A stretch of 64,000 nt of DNA from Acinetobacter ursingii DSM 16037 = CIP 107286 (GCF_000368825.1 NZ_KB849715.1:241458-305457), one strand, 5' to 3'; shown: positions 24,939 to 33,887, numbered from the stretch's first letter. Notes: generated by a model not told the origin, from the sequence alone. Numbers and translations: made by a program.

Positions 24939-27002
24939 GTGCGTAAAATTTTAGTCACCAATGCCCTTCCTTATGCCAATGGTCCGATCCATATGGGTCA
25001 TTTACTCGGTTATATCCAAGCGGATATCTGGGTTCGTGCCATGCGTGCAATGGGACATGATGTGACTTATGTCTGCGCGGATGACGCTCACGGCACAGCG
25101 ATTATGCTTCGTGCTGAAGCCAATGGTATTAGTCCAGAACAGCAAATTGCCAATGTTCAAAAAGAACATGAACGCGACTTTGCTGGTTTTGGGATTAGTT
25201 TTGATCATTATGATTCAACTCATAGCGACACCAATAAATCACGCTCACAAGAAATTTATCTAAAAAACCGTGATGCTGACAATATTGCCATTCGTCCTGT
25301 GACCCAACTTTTTGACCCCGAAAAGCAAATGTTTTTATCGGATCGATTTATTAAAGGCACTTGCCCAAAATGTAAATCACCCGATCAATACGGCGATAGC
25401 TGTGAAGTCTGTGGTACAACCTATAATGCCACTGAACTGATCGATCCACGTTCGACTTTAAGCGGTGCAACACCTGTCGAAAAATCGTCAGATCATTACT
25501 TCTTTAAACTGCCAAATTTTTCTGAATATTTGCAAAAATGGACACGTGACGAAGGTCGCTTACCTGTCTCTATTGCCAACAAGTTAGATGAATGGTTTGA
25601 GGCGGGTTTGGCAGACTGGGATATTTCCCGCGATGCGCCTTATTTTGGTTTTGAAATTCCTGATGCACCAAATAAATATTTTTATGTCTGGGTCGATGCC
25701 CCGATTGGCTATATGTCAAGTTTTGAAAACTATATAAAAACCAAACGTCCAGACTTAAACTTTGATGATTACTGGAAAAAAGACAGTGAAAATGAAGTCT
25801 ATCACTTCATTGGTAAAGACATTGTCTATTTCCATGCATTGTTCTGGCCTGCGATGCTTGAAGGTGCAAATTATCGCACGCCAACAGGTTTATTCGTAAA
25901 TGGTTTTTTGACAGTCAATGGTCAAAAGATGTCGAAATCTCGCGGCACATTTATCAAGGCTGAAACTTATTTACAGCATCTAAATCCTGAATATTTGCGT
26001 TACTACTTTGCTTCTAAACTCTCTGATAAAGTTGAAGATTCAGACTTGAATCTGGATGATTTTATTCAAAAAGTAAACTCAGATTTGGTCGGCAAAGTCG
26101 TGAATATTGCCAGTCGTTGTGCCAAATTTATCAATAAAGATTTTAATCATACTTTATCTGCAAATTGCGCGGAATCTGATTTAGTTCAAAGCTTTATTGA
26201 TGCAGGCGATTCAATTGCCAAAGCCTACGAAGAACGTGAGTTTAGTGCTGCCATTCGTGAAATTATGGCGCTTGCAGATCGTGCCAATCAATATATTGAT
26301 GAGAAAAAACCGTGGGCACTGGCAAAACAAGAAGGTCAAGAACAACAAGTTCATGACGTCTGCTCTGTCGGGATTAACCTGTTCCGTCAATTGGCGATTT
26401 ATCTTGCGCCAGTATTGCCAACGCTTGCAACGCAAGTACAGGCTTTCTTACAACTCGAAAGTTTTGATTTTGCATCGCGCAAGCAGATTTTAGTGAGCCA
26501 TGAAATTGCTCAGTTTGAACCATTAATGCAACGTGTTGATCCTAAAGCGGTTACTGCAATGGTCGATGCATCTAAAGATTCTTTAGCTGCTACGGCTGAA
26601 ACATCTAAAGCGGAAAAGAAAAAAGACAAAAAGGCTGAGAAAAAAGTTGAAGCGCCTTCTGCAACGGATAATTCTGAGATCATTAAAATTGATGATTTCT
26701 TAAAAGTGGATTTACGTGTAGCGCAAGTGCTTGAAGCAGCAATCGTGGATGGTTCTGATAAATTGCTGCAACTCACTTTAAATGTTGGCGAAGCTGAACC
26801 GCGCAATGTGTTTAGTGGCATTCGTGAGTTTTATCAGCCAGAAGACTTAAAAGGCAAATTAGTGGTAATGGTGGCGAATCTTGCTCCACGTAAAATGCGT
26901 TTTGGTATTTCTAACGGTATGGTACTTGCTGCAGGTAATGGCGAAGGGGTTTGGGTGATTTCACCTGAATCTGGTGCTAAAGCGGGTGATAAAGTTTCTT
27001 AA
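24939..27002 (+). CDS. metG: Methionyl-tRNA synthetase
   Basis: Charges initiator and elongator tRNA-Met with methionine. The start is the GTG of [20 protein letters not shown] lies 10 bases upstream and the family begins here. An ATG three codons earlier is the alternative. The class I signature ANGPIHMGH is near residues 11-19. Zinc-binding cysteines lie in [17 protein letters not shown] near 142-158. KMSKS is near 330, followed by the anticodon-binding helical domain. A lysine-rich linker ([13 protein letters not shown]) joins the C-terminal EMAP/Trbp111-like tRNA-binding domain ([14 protein letters not shown] onward). Length is 687, normal for the long bacterial form. Confidence 0.96.
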   Translation: MRKILVTNALPYANGPIHMGHLLGYIQADIWVRAMRAMGHDVTYVCADDAHGTAIMLRAEANGISPEQQIANVQKEHERDFAGFGISFDHYDSTHSDTNKSRSQEIYLKNRDADNIAIRPVTQLFDPEKQMFLSDRFIKGTCPKCKSPDQYGDSCEVCGTTYNATELIDPRSTLSGATPVEKSSDHYFFKLPNFSEYLQKWTRDEGRLPVSIANKLDEWFEAGLADWDISRDAPYFGFEIPDAPNKYFYVWVDAPIGYMSSFENYIKTKRPDLNFDDYWKKDSENEVYHFIGKDIVYFHALFWPAMLEGANYRTPTGLFVNGFLTVNGQKMSKSRGTFIKAETYLQHLNPEYLRYYFASKLSDKVEDSDLNLDDFIQKVNSDLVGKVVNIASRCAKFINKDFNHTLSANCAESDLVQSFIDAGDSIAKAYEEREFSAAIREIMALADRANQYIDEKKPWALAKQEGQEQQVHDVCSVGINLFRQLAIYLAPVLPTLATQVQAFLQLESFDFASRKQILVSHEIAQFEPLMQRVDPKAVTAMVDASKDSLAATAETSKAEKKKDKKAEKKVEAPSATDNSEIIKIDDFLKVDLRVAQVLEAAIVDGSDKLLQLTLNVGEAEPRNVFSGIREFYQPEDLKGKLVVMVANLAPRKMRFGISNGMVLAAGNGEGVWVISPESGAKAGDKVS

Positions 27003-27020
27003 GATTTAATTTATAAGATG

Positions 27021-27050
27021 AAAGCCTCTACAGATGTAGGGGCTTTTTTT
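27021..27050 (+). terminator. Terminator of metG
   Basis: The stem AAAGCCTCTACA / TGTAGGGGCTTT followed by a run of T, 18 bp after the metG stop. Confidence 0.9.
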
Positions 27051-27117
27051 ACTTTGAATATCTAGTATTACATGCTAAAAAAACAGACAACTCAGATATT
27101 TTAGAGAATATTTATAA

Positions 27118-28086
27118 ATGAAAAAGATACTTACCTTAGCTGTATGTGCTTACCTCCCTTTGCTCACTCATGCAGAAACAACCAAAACATCACCAGCGAT
27201 TGAACAACAAAAACAAGCGGCAGGTTTTTATCAATATCAAGCTGGAAACGTACAAATCACAGCCCTGCTCGACGGCACAAACTTTATGTCGCCTACGCTG
27301 TTTAAAGATATTCCGCAAAAACAGGTTCATGAGATTTTAAAGAAATATTATGCCGATCAAGAGAAAGGCGTACAAACCTCTGTGAATGCCTTTTTAGTGA
27401 ATACAGGAAAATCTTTAGTTTTGGTCGATAGTGGTGCAGCAAGTTGTTTTGGCGCACATTTAGGTTCAGTTTTAAGCAACTTAAAAGCTTCTGGATACAA
27501 GCCTGAACAAGTCGATAGTATTTTACTGACTCATTTACATCCCGATCATGTCTGTGGGATTAGTAAAGATGGAAAAGCGAATTTTCCTAATGCCACAGTG
27601 TATGTATCACAAGATGAAGTCAATTATTGGTTAGATCCAAAACAAGCCGAGAAAATTCCACAAGCTAAACGTGCAGGCTATTTAGCTACAGTGGAGAAAA
27701 TCAAGGCGGCTTTAGCACCTTATCAGGTCAAACAACGCTTTAAAACCTATAAACTCGGTGATGAAATTCAGGGATTTAAAGTGATTAACACCGCGGGACA
27801 TACCCCAGGACATTTTAGTTATGAACTTAAAACCAATGCTGAAACAGTCGTATTTATTGGCGATATTGTGCATTCGCATACGGTTCAGTTTGACCGACCT
27901 GAAACCGCAATTGAATATGATATAGACGCAAAACGAGCCGTCCAAACCCGCTTAAAACAGTTTGCCAATTTTGCCCAAAATGGTCAAACCATTGCAGCAC
28001 CACATTTACCATTTCCGGGAATTGGTCATATTTATTCAGCAGATGGTAAAAGCTATCAGTGGATTCCTGTGCATTTTAAAGATTGA
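27118..28086 (+). CDS. Exported metallo-beta-lactamase-fold hydrolase
   Basis: A 322-residue MBL-fold protein with a Sec signal peptide (MKKILTLAVCAYLPLLTHA). Metal ligands are visible: the THLHPDHVCG motif near residues 138-147 (His139, His141, Asp143, His144), His228 in AGHTPGH, Asp249 in FIGDIVHS and a final His near 295-304 in HLPFPGIGH. The two-metal site and layout resemble lactonase/quorum-quenching-like or general MBL hydrolases rather than a resistance beta-lactamase. The substrate is not predictable. It is a stand-alone gene after the metG terminator. Confidence 0.85.
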   Translation: MKKILTLAVCAYLPLLTHAETTKTSPAIEQQKQAAGFYQYQAGNVQITALLDGTNFMSPTLFKDIPQKQVHEILKKYYADQEKGVQTSVNAFLVNTGKSLVLVDSGAASCFGAHLGSVLSNLKASGYKPEQVDSILLTHLHPDHVCGISKDGKANFPNATVYVSQDEVNYWLDPKQAEKIPQAKRAGYLATVEKIKAALAPYQVKQRFKTYKLGDEIQGFKVINTAGHTPGHFSYELKTNAETVVFIGDIVHSHTVQFDRPETAIEYDIDAKRAVQTRLKQFANFAQNGQTIAAPHLPFPGIGHIYSADGKSYQWIPVHFKD

Positions 28087-28177
28087 CCCGCTCTTCTAAA
28101 TTAAAATCAATCTTTTCTATCATTTCATAAGAGGAAAATCACTTTGTACAATTGATTTTCCTCGATGACCATTGATA

Positions 28178-28936
28178 TCAAACAGGCACTTTTTCAGTAA
28201 ATAATTGATTCAGCTTTTCAACTAGTAATTGAGGTTGAATCGCTTGAGGTACATGCCCTGTTTGCATGCTAATGACTTGTAAATGATCAGGTTGTAACTG
28301 TTGCATCAAACGCTGCATATTGATTGATAATGACTGATCATAAAGCGCTTCTACATAAATTCGCGGCACACGACCAAAACGTTCAGGCGTTAATACTGGC
28401 TTTAAATCTCGCCCTGTTTCTGGTTGCGGTCGTAATTTTGCAATTAATTTTTCTGCAAGTTCTGCATCACAATCTTGCAAAAAGATTTTCTTCGCACCTT
28501 CAGGACTCACAATACTATAACCCTCTTGAGTAAAACTCAGATACGGAGAAATTCCAGCAAAATCCTCATCTGGAAAATGCTGCTCGCACAATATTTTAAA
28601 ATCCAGAAATGACATGTTTGAGGGCAGCATCATCCCAACCAAATAGATGAGACTCTTGATTAGGTCAGGGATTTGTTCTGCCACTGCTGAAATGGTCAAA
28701 CCTCCACCGCTATGTCCAAGCAATACGACAGGTTCACCAATTTTTTGAATCGTCTGCACAACAAAATCACAGTAATTGTCCTGATTGGCAGAAAGTTGAG
28801 TGTCACTATTCCAACCATTATCAGGCAAGTCAACTGCATGTACTTGCCAGCCCGTTTGCTCCAATAATGGCTTGATCAAGTCGAATGACCAGCTTCCCTG
28901 CCAAGCACCGTGTACCAATACAATATGCTTAGCCAT
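28178..28936 (-). CDS. Alpha/beta hydrolase (salicylate esterase/HNL-like)
   Basis: A 252-residue alpha/beta-fold hydrolase. HGAWQGSW near residues 10-17 forms the oxyanion region, the nucleophile is Ser76 in LLGHSGGG, and Asp and His candidates lie in EALYDQS and MQTGHVPQ near the end. The HGAW / GHSGG arrangement is that of the plant-type esterase and hydroxynitrile-lyase-like subgroup. The start ATG overlaps the stop of the oxygenase gene (ATGGCTAA) and has CGGAG upstream, so the two are translationally coupled and probably work in one pathway. Given the sigma-54 site ahead of the pair, I infer a role in nitrogen-compound catabolism; the substrate is unknown. Confidence 0.82.
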   Translation of the reverse strand: MAKHIVLVHGAWQGSWSFDLIKPLLEQTGWQVHAVDLPDNGWNSDTQLSANQDNYCDFVVQTIQKIGEPVVLLGHSGGGLTISAVAEQIPDLIKSLIYLVGMMLPSNMSFLDFKILCEQHFPDEDFAGISPYLSFTQEGYSIVSPEGAKKIFLQDCDAELAEKLIAKLRPQPETGRDLKPVLTPERFGRVPRIYVEALYDQSLSINMQRLMQQLQPDHLQVISMQTGHVPQAIQPQLLVEKLNQLFTEKVPV

Positions 28937-29879
28937 AGGTTCTCCGATACATTTCAATATGATGCTTTTCGACTGTCGTCGGTGCAAATAAAGCAGGTTC
29001 GTTTTCAGTTTTACAATTAGGCAGACATTGCACTTGATAATCTGGATTTCCACCAAAGAAAAAAGGAACCGAATAACGCTGTTTGCCTGATTTATTAATC
29101 ACTCGATGCAAAGTCGATTTAAAGCGATTATTAGTCCAACGTGCAATTAAATCACCCAGATTAATTACATACGTTCCTTCGATTGGTGGCGCATCCATCC
29201 AGCTTTCACTGTTTTGATCCCAAACTTGCAAACCACCTTGCTGGTCTTGAAGTAATAAGGTTAATGCACCAAAATCGGTATGCGCCCCACAGCCTTTTTC
29301 ATTTGGTTCAGGATTAGCAGGTTGTGGTGGATAATGTAATAAGCGTAAAGTCACCAATGAATCATGACAGAAATCATCAAAATAATTTTCTGCTAGCGAC
29401 AATGACAAGGCTAAACCACGCATCAGGTATTTTGCCAATACTTCGAGTTCAGCCTGATAGCGCTGCATGGTAGATTCAAATTCTGGAAACTGTGTAGGCC
29501 ATTGGTTGGGCCCATGATTAAAACGTTGTGCTAACACTTCTTTACTTTCTAGCGCATATTCCCGCCCCGAATAAAACCCTTCTTTTAAATCTGCGGGAGT
29601 TCCTGCTTCTAGCGTTTGGTTTTTTAAAGGTTCATAACCCCGATTGGCAATTGAGTTTTTCTTATGTACTTTTTCTTTTTCGTTCATGGGCAAATCAAAG
29701 AATTGTTTGCTTTGTTTAAAAACTGCCTGTTGTAATTCAGTGGCAATTCCATGATTTGAAATATAAAAAAAGCCTTTATCCTCACATGCTTGTTTCATCT
29801 GTTGCGCGACCATCTGACGCTCTTTCACATCAGCACTAAATAGACCTGATATATCAATCACAGGAATTGAAACACTCAT
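28929..29879 (-). CDS. 2OG-Fe(II) oxygenase, isopenicillin N synthase family
   Basis: Non-haem iron dioxygenase of 316 residues. DIOX_N-type N-terminal region (PVIDISGLF) is followed by the catalytic double-stranded beta-helix, with iron ligands His200 and Asp202 in GAHTDFGALTLL and His258 in STLHRV, and the 2-oxoglutarate-binding Arg268-x-Ser270 pair (RYS). All required residues are present. It is the first gene of a coupled pair with the alpha/beta hydrolase, and is divergent from an NCS2 permease with a perfect sigma-54 promoter ahead. Oxidation of a purine or related nitrogen ring compound is my inference from context, not from the family. Confidence 0.85.
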   Translation of the reverse strand: MSVSIPVIDISGLFSADVKERQMVAQQMKQACEDKGFFYISNHGIATELQQAVFKQSKQFFDLPMNEKEKVHKKNSIANRGYEPLKNQTLEAGTPADLKEGFYSGREYALESKEVLAQRFNHGPNQWPTQFPEFESTMQRYQAELEVLAKYLMRGLALSLSLAENYFDDFCHDSLVTLRLLHYPPQPANPEPNEKGCGAHTDFGALTLLLQDQQGGLQVWDQNSESWMDAPPIEGTYVINLGDLIARWTNNRFKSTLHRVINKSGKQRYSVPFFFGGNPDYQVQCLPNCKTENEPALFAPTTVEKHHIEMYRRTYG

Positions 29880-29930
29880 ACCTTACTCCATTACCTAGAC
29901 TTATATATGACTTGTACCTGTTCAAGATTG

Positions 29931-29946
29931 AGCAATTGCTGTGCCA
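29931..29946 (-). promoter_or_regulatory. Sigma-54 promoter of oxygenase/hydrolase operon
   Basis: The minus-strand TGGCACAGCAATTGCT matches TGGCAYR-N4-TTGCW exactly. The predicted transcription start near 29920 gives a leader of about 41 bases. Confidence 0.75.
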
Positions 29947-30017
29947 CCGATAGTATCCGTCACTGTTATATGTTTTTTCATATTTTAAAATTCATGTTTA
30001 TTTAAATACTTAGAAGA

Positions 30018-30033
30018 TGGCATGCATGTTGCA
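30018..30033 (+). promoter_or_regulatory. Sigma-54 promoter of NCS2 permease
   Basis: TGGCATGCATGTTGCA matches TGGCAYR-N4-TTGCW exactly. The predicted start near 30044 gives a leader of about 32 bases. It overlaps an in-frame upstream ATG at 30022, which therefore cannot be the translation start of this transcript. Confidence 0.77.
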
Positions 30034-30075
30034 AATTTTACTCTTGTCATACACACAAAGTTGAAAGGGTTTGAT

Positions 30076-31443
30076 ATGAACGATGAAACTAAAACCGCAT
30101 CTCCAGAACATGAACATCTTGGAATGGGTAAAAACTTAACTTATGGTTTTCAGCATGTCTTGACCATGTACGGTGGTCTGATTGCAGCACCACTGGTTGT
30201 AGGTCTTGGTATTGGGCTATCTCAGGCAGATATTGGTTTGCTCATTACTGCTTCTATTTTAGTGGCAGGACTAGCAACCTTACTGCAAACGCTGGGTTTC
30301 AAATGGTTCGGTTCTAAACTTCCAATTGTACAAGGCACTTCTTTTGCAGCCGTTGCCAGTATGATCGCGATTGGTTCAAATGGGGGCAGTTTTCAGGCCA
30401 TTCTTGGTGCAATTATGGTGAGTTCGATTTTCGGGATCATTATTGCACCATTTTTTTCCAAAATTGTACGATTCTTTCCGCCAATCGTCACAGGTTCTAT
30501 TATTGCCATTATCGGAATTTCACTTTTACCAGTGGCGATTCGCTGGATGATGGGTGGCAATCCTAAAGCTGAGAACTGGGGTTCAATGGAAAATATAGGT
30601 TTGGCAGCTTTTACCTTATTTGTTTTATTGCTGCTCACCAAATTTGGTACTCCAGCCATCAAACGTTTAGCCGTTCTACTTTCCATCTTTTGTGGTGCAA
30701 TTGCTGCGTTTGCATTAGGTTTAGCTGATTTTTCTAAAGTCAGTGATGGTGCATGGATCGCATTGCCTAATATTTTAGGCTTTGGTATGCCAGTGTTTGA
30801 ATGGCCTGCGATTTTAACCATGAGTATTGTTACGATTGTGATTTTGACTGAAACCACAGCTAGTTTGCTCGCAATTGGTGAAATTGTAGATACCCAAGTT
30901 GACAATAAACGTATCGCTGATGGTTTACGTGCAGACATGCTTTCATCCGCACTTGCCCCTCTTTTTGGTGCCTTCATGCAATGTGCATTTGTACAAAATG
31001 TGGGTTTGGTTGCCATTACAGGAGTCAAAAGTCGCTTTGTAGTTGCCACTGCGGGTGGAATTTTAGTGGTCTTGGGTTTACTTCCTGTATTTGGTCGTCT
31101 TGTTGCTTCTATTCCAATGCCTGTACTGGGTGGCGCTGGTTTGGTGTTGTTTGGTAGTGTTGCAGTCAGTGGTATTCGTACCTTGTCTAAAGTCGATTAT
31201 CAAGTTCAATCCAATCTAATTATCGTCGCCGTTTCACTTGCAGCAGGTCTTATTCCACTGATTAGCCCTGATTTCTTCCATGCAATGCCAGATGCGGTAC
31301 AAACCCTATTTCATTCTGGTATCAGTATTACCTGTATCATGGCTGTTCTGCTTAATTTGTTCTTCAATCACTTACATGTAGGAAAAAAGCCACAAGTGAG
31401 TAATTTACCTGAAGTCGCTGCAACTGCTGAAAATCACTCCTGA
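30076..31443 (+). CDS. NCS2-family purine/xanthine permease
   Basis: Nucleobase:cation symporter of 455 residues in the NCS2 (uracil-xanthine permease) family, inner membrane. The start MNDETKTASPEHEH has AAAGGG six bases upstream. The layout fits the family: GFQHVLTMYGG near residues 22-32, PIVQGTSFA in the third helix, the helix-8 block ILTETTASLLAIGEI with the substrate-binding Glu, and the helix-10 block FMQCAFVQNVGLVAITGV. About 14 hydrophobic segments are visible. The MQCAFVQNVG segment resembles xanthine/urate transporters more than uracil ones. Context beside 8-oxoguanine deaminase supports an oxopurine substrate. Confidence 0.87.
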   Translation: MNDETKTASPEHEHLGMGKNLTYGFQHVLTMYGGLIAAPLVVGLGIGLSQADIGLLITASILVAGLATLLQTLGFKWFGSKLPIVQGTSFAAVASMIAIGSNGGSFQAILGAIMVSSIFGIIIAPFFSKIVRFFPPIVTGSIIAIIGISLLPVAIRWMMGGNPKAENWGSMENIGLAAFTLFVLLLLTKFGTPAIKRLAVLLSIFCGAIAAFALGLADFSKVSDGAWIALPNILGFGMPVFEWPAILTMSIVTIVILTETTASLLAIGEIVDTQVDNKRIADGLRADMLSSALAPLFGAFMQCAFVQNVGLVAITGVKSRFVVATAGGILVVLGLLPVFGRLVASIPMPVLGGAGLVLFGSVAVSGIRTLSKVDYQVQSNLIIVAVSLAAGLIPLISPDFFHAMPDAVQTLFHSGISITCIMAVLLNLFFNHLHVGKKPQVSNLPEVAATAENHS

Positions 31444-31472
31444 TATTATTCGCTTCAAACCCGTACTTTGTG

Positions 31473-31507
31473 AAATGCCAGTCGAGTTAAAACGACTGGC
31501 ATTTTTT
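31473..31507 (+). terminator. Terminator of NCS2 permease gene
   Basis: The perfect 12-bp stem AAATGCCAGTCG / CGACTGGCATTT with an 8-base loop and trailing T run, 30 bp after the stop. Confidence 0.92.
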
Positions 31508-31593
31508 CGATGAGAATAGTGATCGATAGTCATATATCCCACTATATCCATTGATTTATATCAATTATCTAGCATCGTGTAAAAACTGAATCT

Positions 31594-31609
31594 TGGTACA
31601 GGCATTGCT
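31594..31609 (+). promoter_or_regulatory. Sigma-54-like promoter of 8-oxoguanine deaminase
   Basis: TGGTACAGGCATTGCT matches TGGCAYR-N4-TTGCW with one mismatch (T for C at the fourth base); GG and GC at the -24/-12 positions are kept. The leader would be about 24 bases. Because a strong terminator separates this gene from the permease, it needs its own promoter. Confidence 0.62.
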
Positions 31610-31643
31610 TTTCAAATATAAAAATATTTGAGCGAAATCTGCT

Positions 31644-32996
31644 ATGTCACGTCTCTGGATCAAACATCCACTTGCTATTTTTACCGCCAATCAGCAGGAT
31701 GCAACGAATGGCGTTGTGATTGAAAATGGTCAAATTATTGAACTGGTTGCACAAGGCCAAGCCCCTACTCAACCTGTCGATCAAACATTTGATGCCCAAG
31801 ACTGTGTCGTTATTCCAGGGTTGATCAATTCCCACCATCATTTTTATCAAACATTAACTCGTGCATGGGCACCTGTGGTGAATACACCATTATTTCCATG
31901 GTTAAAAAATTTGTATCCTGTTTGGGCAAAATTAACGCCTGAACAATTACATCTTGCTACCCAAGTGGCTTTAGCAGAATTGGTCATGTCAGGATGTACT
32001 TTCGCAGCCGATCATCATTATTTATTTCCACAGCAATTAACCGATGCCATTGATATCCAAGTGCAAGCAGCACAAGAGTTAGGTATTCGTGTCATGCTGA
32101 CGCGCGGTTCTATGAGCTTGGGTGAAGAATCAGGCGGTTTGCCTCCACAGCAGACAGTACAGCAGATGGATCAGATTTTGCTGGATTCAGAACGTCTTGT
32201 TGGGAAATACCATCAGCGCGGTGCAGGTGCCATGGTCAATATTGCGCTTGCACCATGTTCTCCTTTTTCAGTCACACCAGAGATTATGCGAGAAAGTGCA
32301 GCAATGGCACAGCGTCTGGATGTGCGTTTGCATACTCATCTGGCAGAAACGCTAGATGAAGAAGCCTTTTGTTTACAAATGTTTGGTATGCGAACGGTAG
32401 ATTATCTGGAAAGCGTTGGCTGGTTAAGCGATCGTACATGGCTGGCGCATGGTATTCATTTTAATACCGAAGAAATTCAGCGTTTAGGTCAGGCAGGTGT
32501 CGGTATTTGTCACTGTCCGCACTCCAATATGCGCCTTGCCTCTGGGATTTGCCCAACTCTTGATTTAATGCAGGCGGGTGCAACGATTGGTTTAGGTGTT
32601 GATGGCTCTGCCTCTGGGGATGCTTCAAATCTAATTTTAGAAACTCGTCAAGCCATGTATTTGCAACGTCTTAAATATGGTGCAGAACGAATTACGCCAG
32701 AATTAGCATTTGGCTGGGCGACTCAGGGTTCGGCAAAATTATTAGGCCGTGAACATGATTTGGGGGAAATCGCAGTTGGTCGTCAGGCAGACTTTGCTTT
32801 ATATAAACTGGATGAACTGAAATTTTCAGGAAGTCATGACCCAATTGCAGCATTGCTGCTGTGCGGGGCAGATCAAGCTGAACATGTCATGGTCGGCGGC
32901 AAGTGGATTGTTAAAGAACGTCAATTAGCCACGATCGATATTGAAAAGCTACAAGCTGAACATCGTTTAGCTGCCAAGAAATTATTAGCGGCTTAA
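31644..32996 (+). CDS. 8-oxoguanine deaminase
   Basis: Amidohydrolase-superfamily enzyme of 450 residues that deaminates 8-oxoguanine to uric acid and ammonia (EC 3.5.4.32). Metal and substrate residues are recognisable: NSHHHF near residues 63-67, HTHLAET near 234-240, the AHGIHF histidine near 268-272, CHCPHSNMRLASG near 289-301 and the catalytic Asp in GVDGSASGD near 320. CHCPHSNMRL and FADHHYLF-like blocks are those of the 8-oxoguanine/guanine/atrazine chlorohydrolase group; I prefer 8-oxoguanine deaminase on overall similarity. The reaction yields ammonium, consistent with the nitrogen-type promoter. Confidence 0.87.
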   Translation: MSRLWIKHPLAIFTANQQDATNGVVIENGQIIELVAQGQAPTQPVDQTFDAQDCVVIPGLINSHHHFYQTLTRAWAPVVNTPLFPWLKNLYPVWAKLTPEQLHLATQVALAELVMSGCTFAADHHYLFPQQLTDAIDIQVQAAQELGIRVMLTRGSMSLGEESGGLPPQQTVQQMDQILLDSERLVGKYHQRGAGAMVNIALAPCSPFSVTPEIMRESAAMAQRLDVRLHTHLAETLDEEAFCLQMFGMRTVDYLESVGWLSDRTWLAHGIHFNTEEIQRLGQAGVGICHCPHSNMRLASGICPTLDLMQAGATIGLGVDGSASGDASNLILETRQAMYLQRLKYGAERITPELAFGWATQGSAKLLGREHDLGEIAVGRQADFALYKLDELKFSGSHDPIAALLLCGADQAEHVMVGGKWIVKERQLATIDIEKLQAEHRLAAKKLLAA

Positions 32997-33004
32997 ATTT
33001 TTTT

Positions 33005-33028
33005 AAAGAGACGTTGAAACGTCTCTTT
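33005..33028 (+). terminator. Terminator between 8-oxoguanine deaminase and small lipoprotein gene
   Basis: The perfect stem AAAGAGACGTT / AACGTCTCTTT with a very short loop, followed by TTG-CTTTTT. It is usable from both strands for the convergent genes. Confidence 0.85.
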
Positions 33029-33044
33029 TGCTTTTTAAATTTGA

Positions 33045-33251
33045 TTATTGATTTTGCTTAAGGTGAGTATCGTTTGCCAATAATGGTGCTAATTTAAAAT
33101 CTTTGTCATAGACAGGCATTCCCGCGATACTCATACTTCGCGCAGAGGTAGAAGATTGAATACTTTCGCTCTGAACCTTTGCCCTCATATCGCATCCCAT
33201 CACAGCAACACTGGAACTCACAACCAAGACATATAGAAATATCCTTTTCAT
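33045..33251 (-). CDS. Small lipoprotein of unknown function
   Basis: A 68-residue protein with a clear lipoprotein signal: MKRIFLYVLVVSSSVAVMGC, lipid-modified Cys near residue 20, then DMRAKV (Asp at +2, suggesting inner-membrane retention if E. coli rules apply). The remaining 48 residues are polar, with a Ser-rich stretch and no recognised domain. It is convergent with the 8-oxoguanine deaminase. Confidence 0.65.
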   Translation of the reverse strand: MKRIFLYVLVVSSSVAVMGCDMRAKVQSESIQSSTSARSMSIAGMPVYDKDFKLAPLLANDTHLKQNQ

Positions 33252-33428
33252 ACGACCACCTGATTATTTTCATTATTTTTATCGTCAGATTATCACAACC
33301 TGTTTAAATTGTGAGCAAAAAAACATTTCAAATTATATTATTCAGATGCAGATGTATACGTTCTGAAACGGACAGCGATGTTTTTTCATTTTATGATCAT
33401 TCATTTTAGACCCATATATTGAGTTTTT

Positions 33429-33887
33429 ATGAAGCTTGCAGAAGCATTATTGCTCAGAAGTGATTTACAGAAAAAACTCCTTTCCTTGCAGCAACGTATT
33501 CATAAAAATGTACTCGTGCAAGATGGAGATACGCCCAGTGAAGATCCAGAACAACTTATAGATGAAGCGGTTCTGGTGAATAAACAATTATTTCAGCTTA
33601 TACAAAAAATCCATCAAACCAATGCGCAAGCACAAGCCAATAATGGAAAAGCTTCACTCGATATCCTCAATCAGCGCGATCAACTTACCGCTGAACATCG
33701 AATCATTCAGCAAGCAATAGACAATACGCAAAAAGATACGGATCGTTATAGTGTTCGTGAAATTAAATGGATTAAAGCTGTTTCTGTTTCTAAGCTACAA
33801 AAACAAGCAGATGAAATCAGTCAAAGTTTACGTTTAATCAATCTTGAAATTCAGGCATCCAACTGGCAGATAGATTTAAAGGAATAA
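33429..33887 (+). CDS. DIP1984-family protein
   Basis: Cytosolic helical protein of 152 residues in the DIP1984 (septicolysin-like) family. Typical blocks are MKLAEALLLRSDLQKKL at the N-terminus, QEGD-like VQDGDTPSEDP near residues 31-41, and REIKWIKAVSVSKLQKQAD near 110-128. It is predicted to be almost all coiled-coil helix. Function is unknown. Confidence 0.85.
   Translation: MKLAEALLLRSDLQKKLLSLQQRIHKNVLVQDGDTPSEDPEQLIDEAVLVNKQLFQLIQKIHQTNAQAQANNGKASLDILNQRDQLTAEHRIIQQAIDNTQKDTDRYSVREIKWIKAVSVSKLQKQADEISQSLRLINLEIQASNWQIDLKE

Noticed and set aside
24671..24961. A 96-residue minus-strand gene overlapping the metG start
   Set aside because: It overlaps the certain metG coding start, lacks a ribosome-binding site and shows no recognisable motif.
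27118..28086. A carbapenemase or other beta-lactam resistance gene
   Set aside because: The MBL-fold metal motif THLHPDHVCG belongs to the general hydrolase/lactonase-like branch; typical class B beta-lactamase residues and context are missing.
30022..30075. ATG at 30022 as the start of the NCS2 permease
   Set aside because: It lies inside the sigma-54 promoter and upstream of the predicted transcription start; the ATG at 30076 has AAAGGG at proper spacing and fits the family N-terminus.
30393..31049. A 218-residue minus-strand open frame inside the permease gene
   Set aside because: It is a long shadow frame with an odd Lys/Ile/Ala/Pro composition, no ribosome-binding site, and full overlap with a certain gene.
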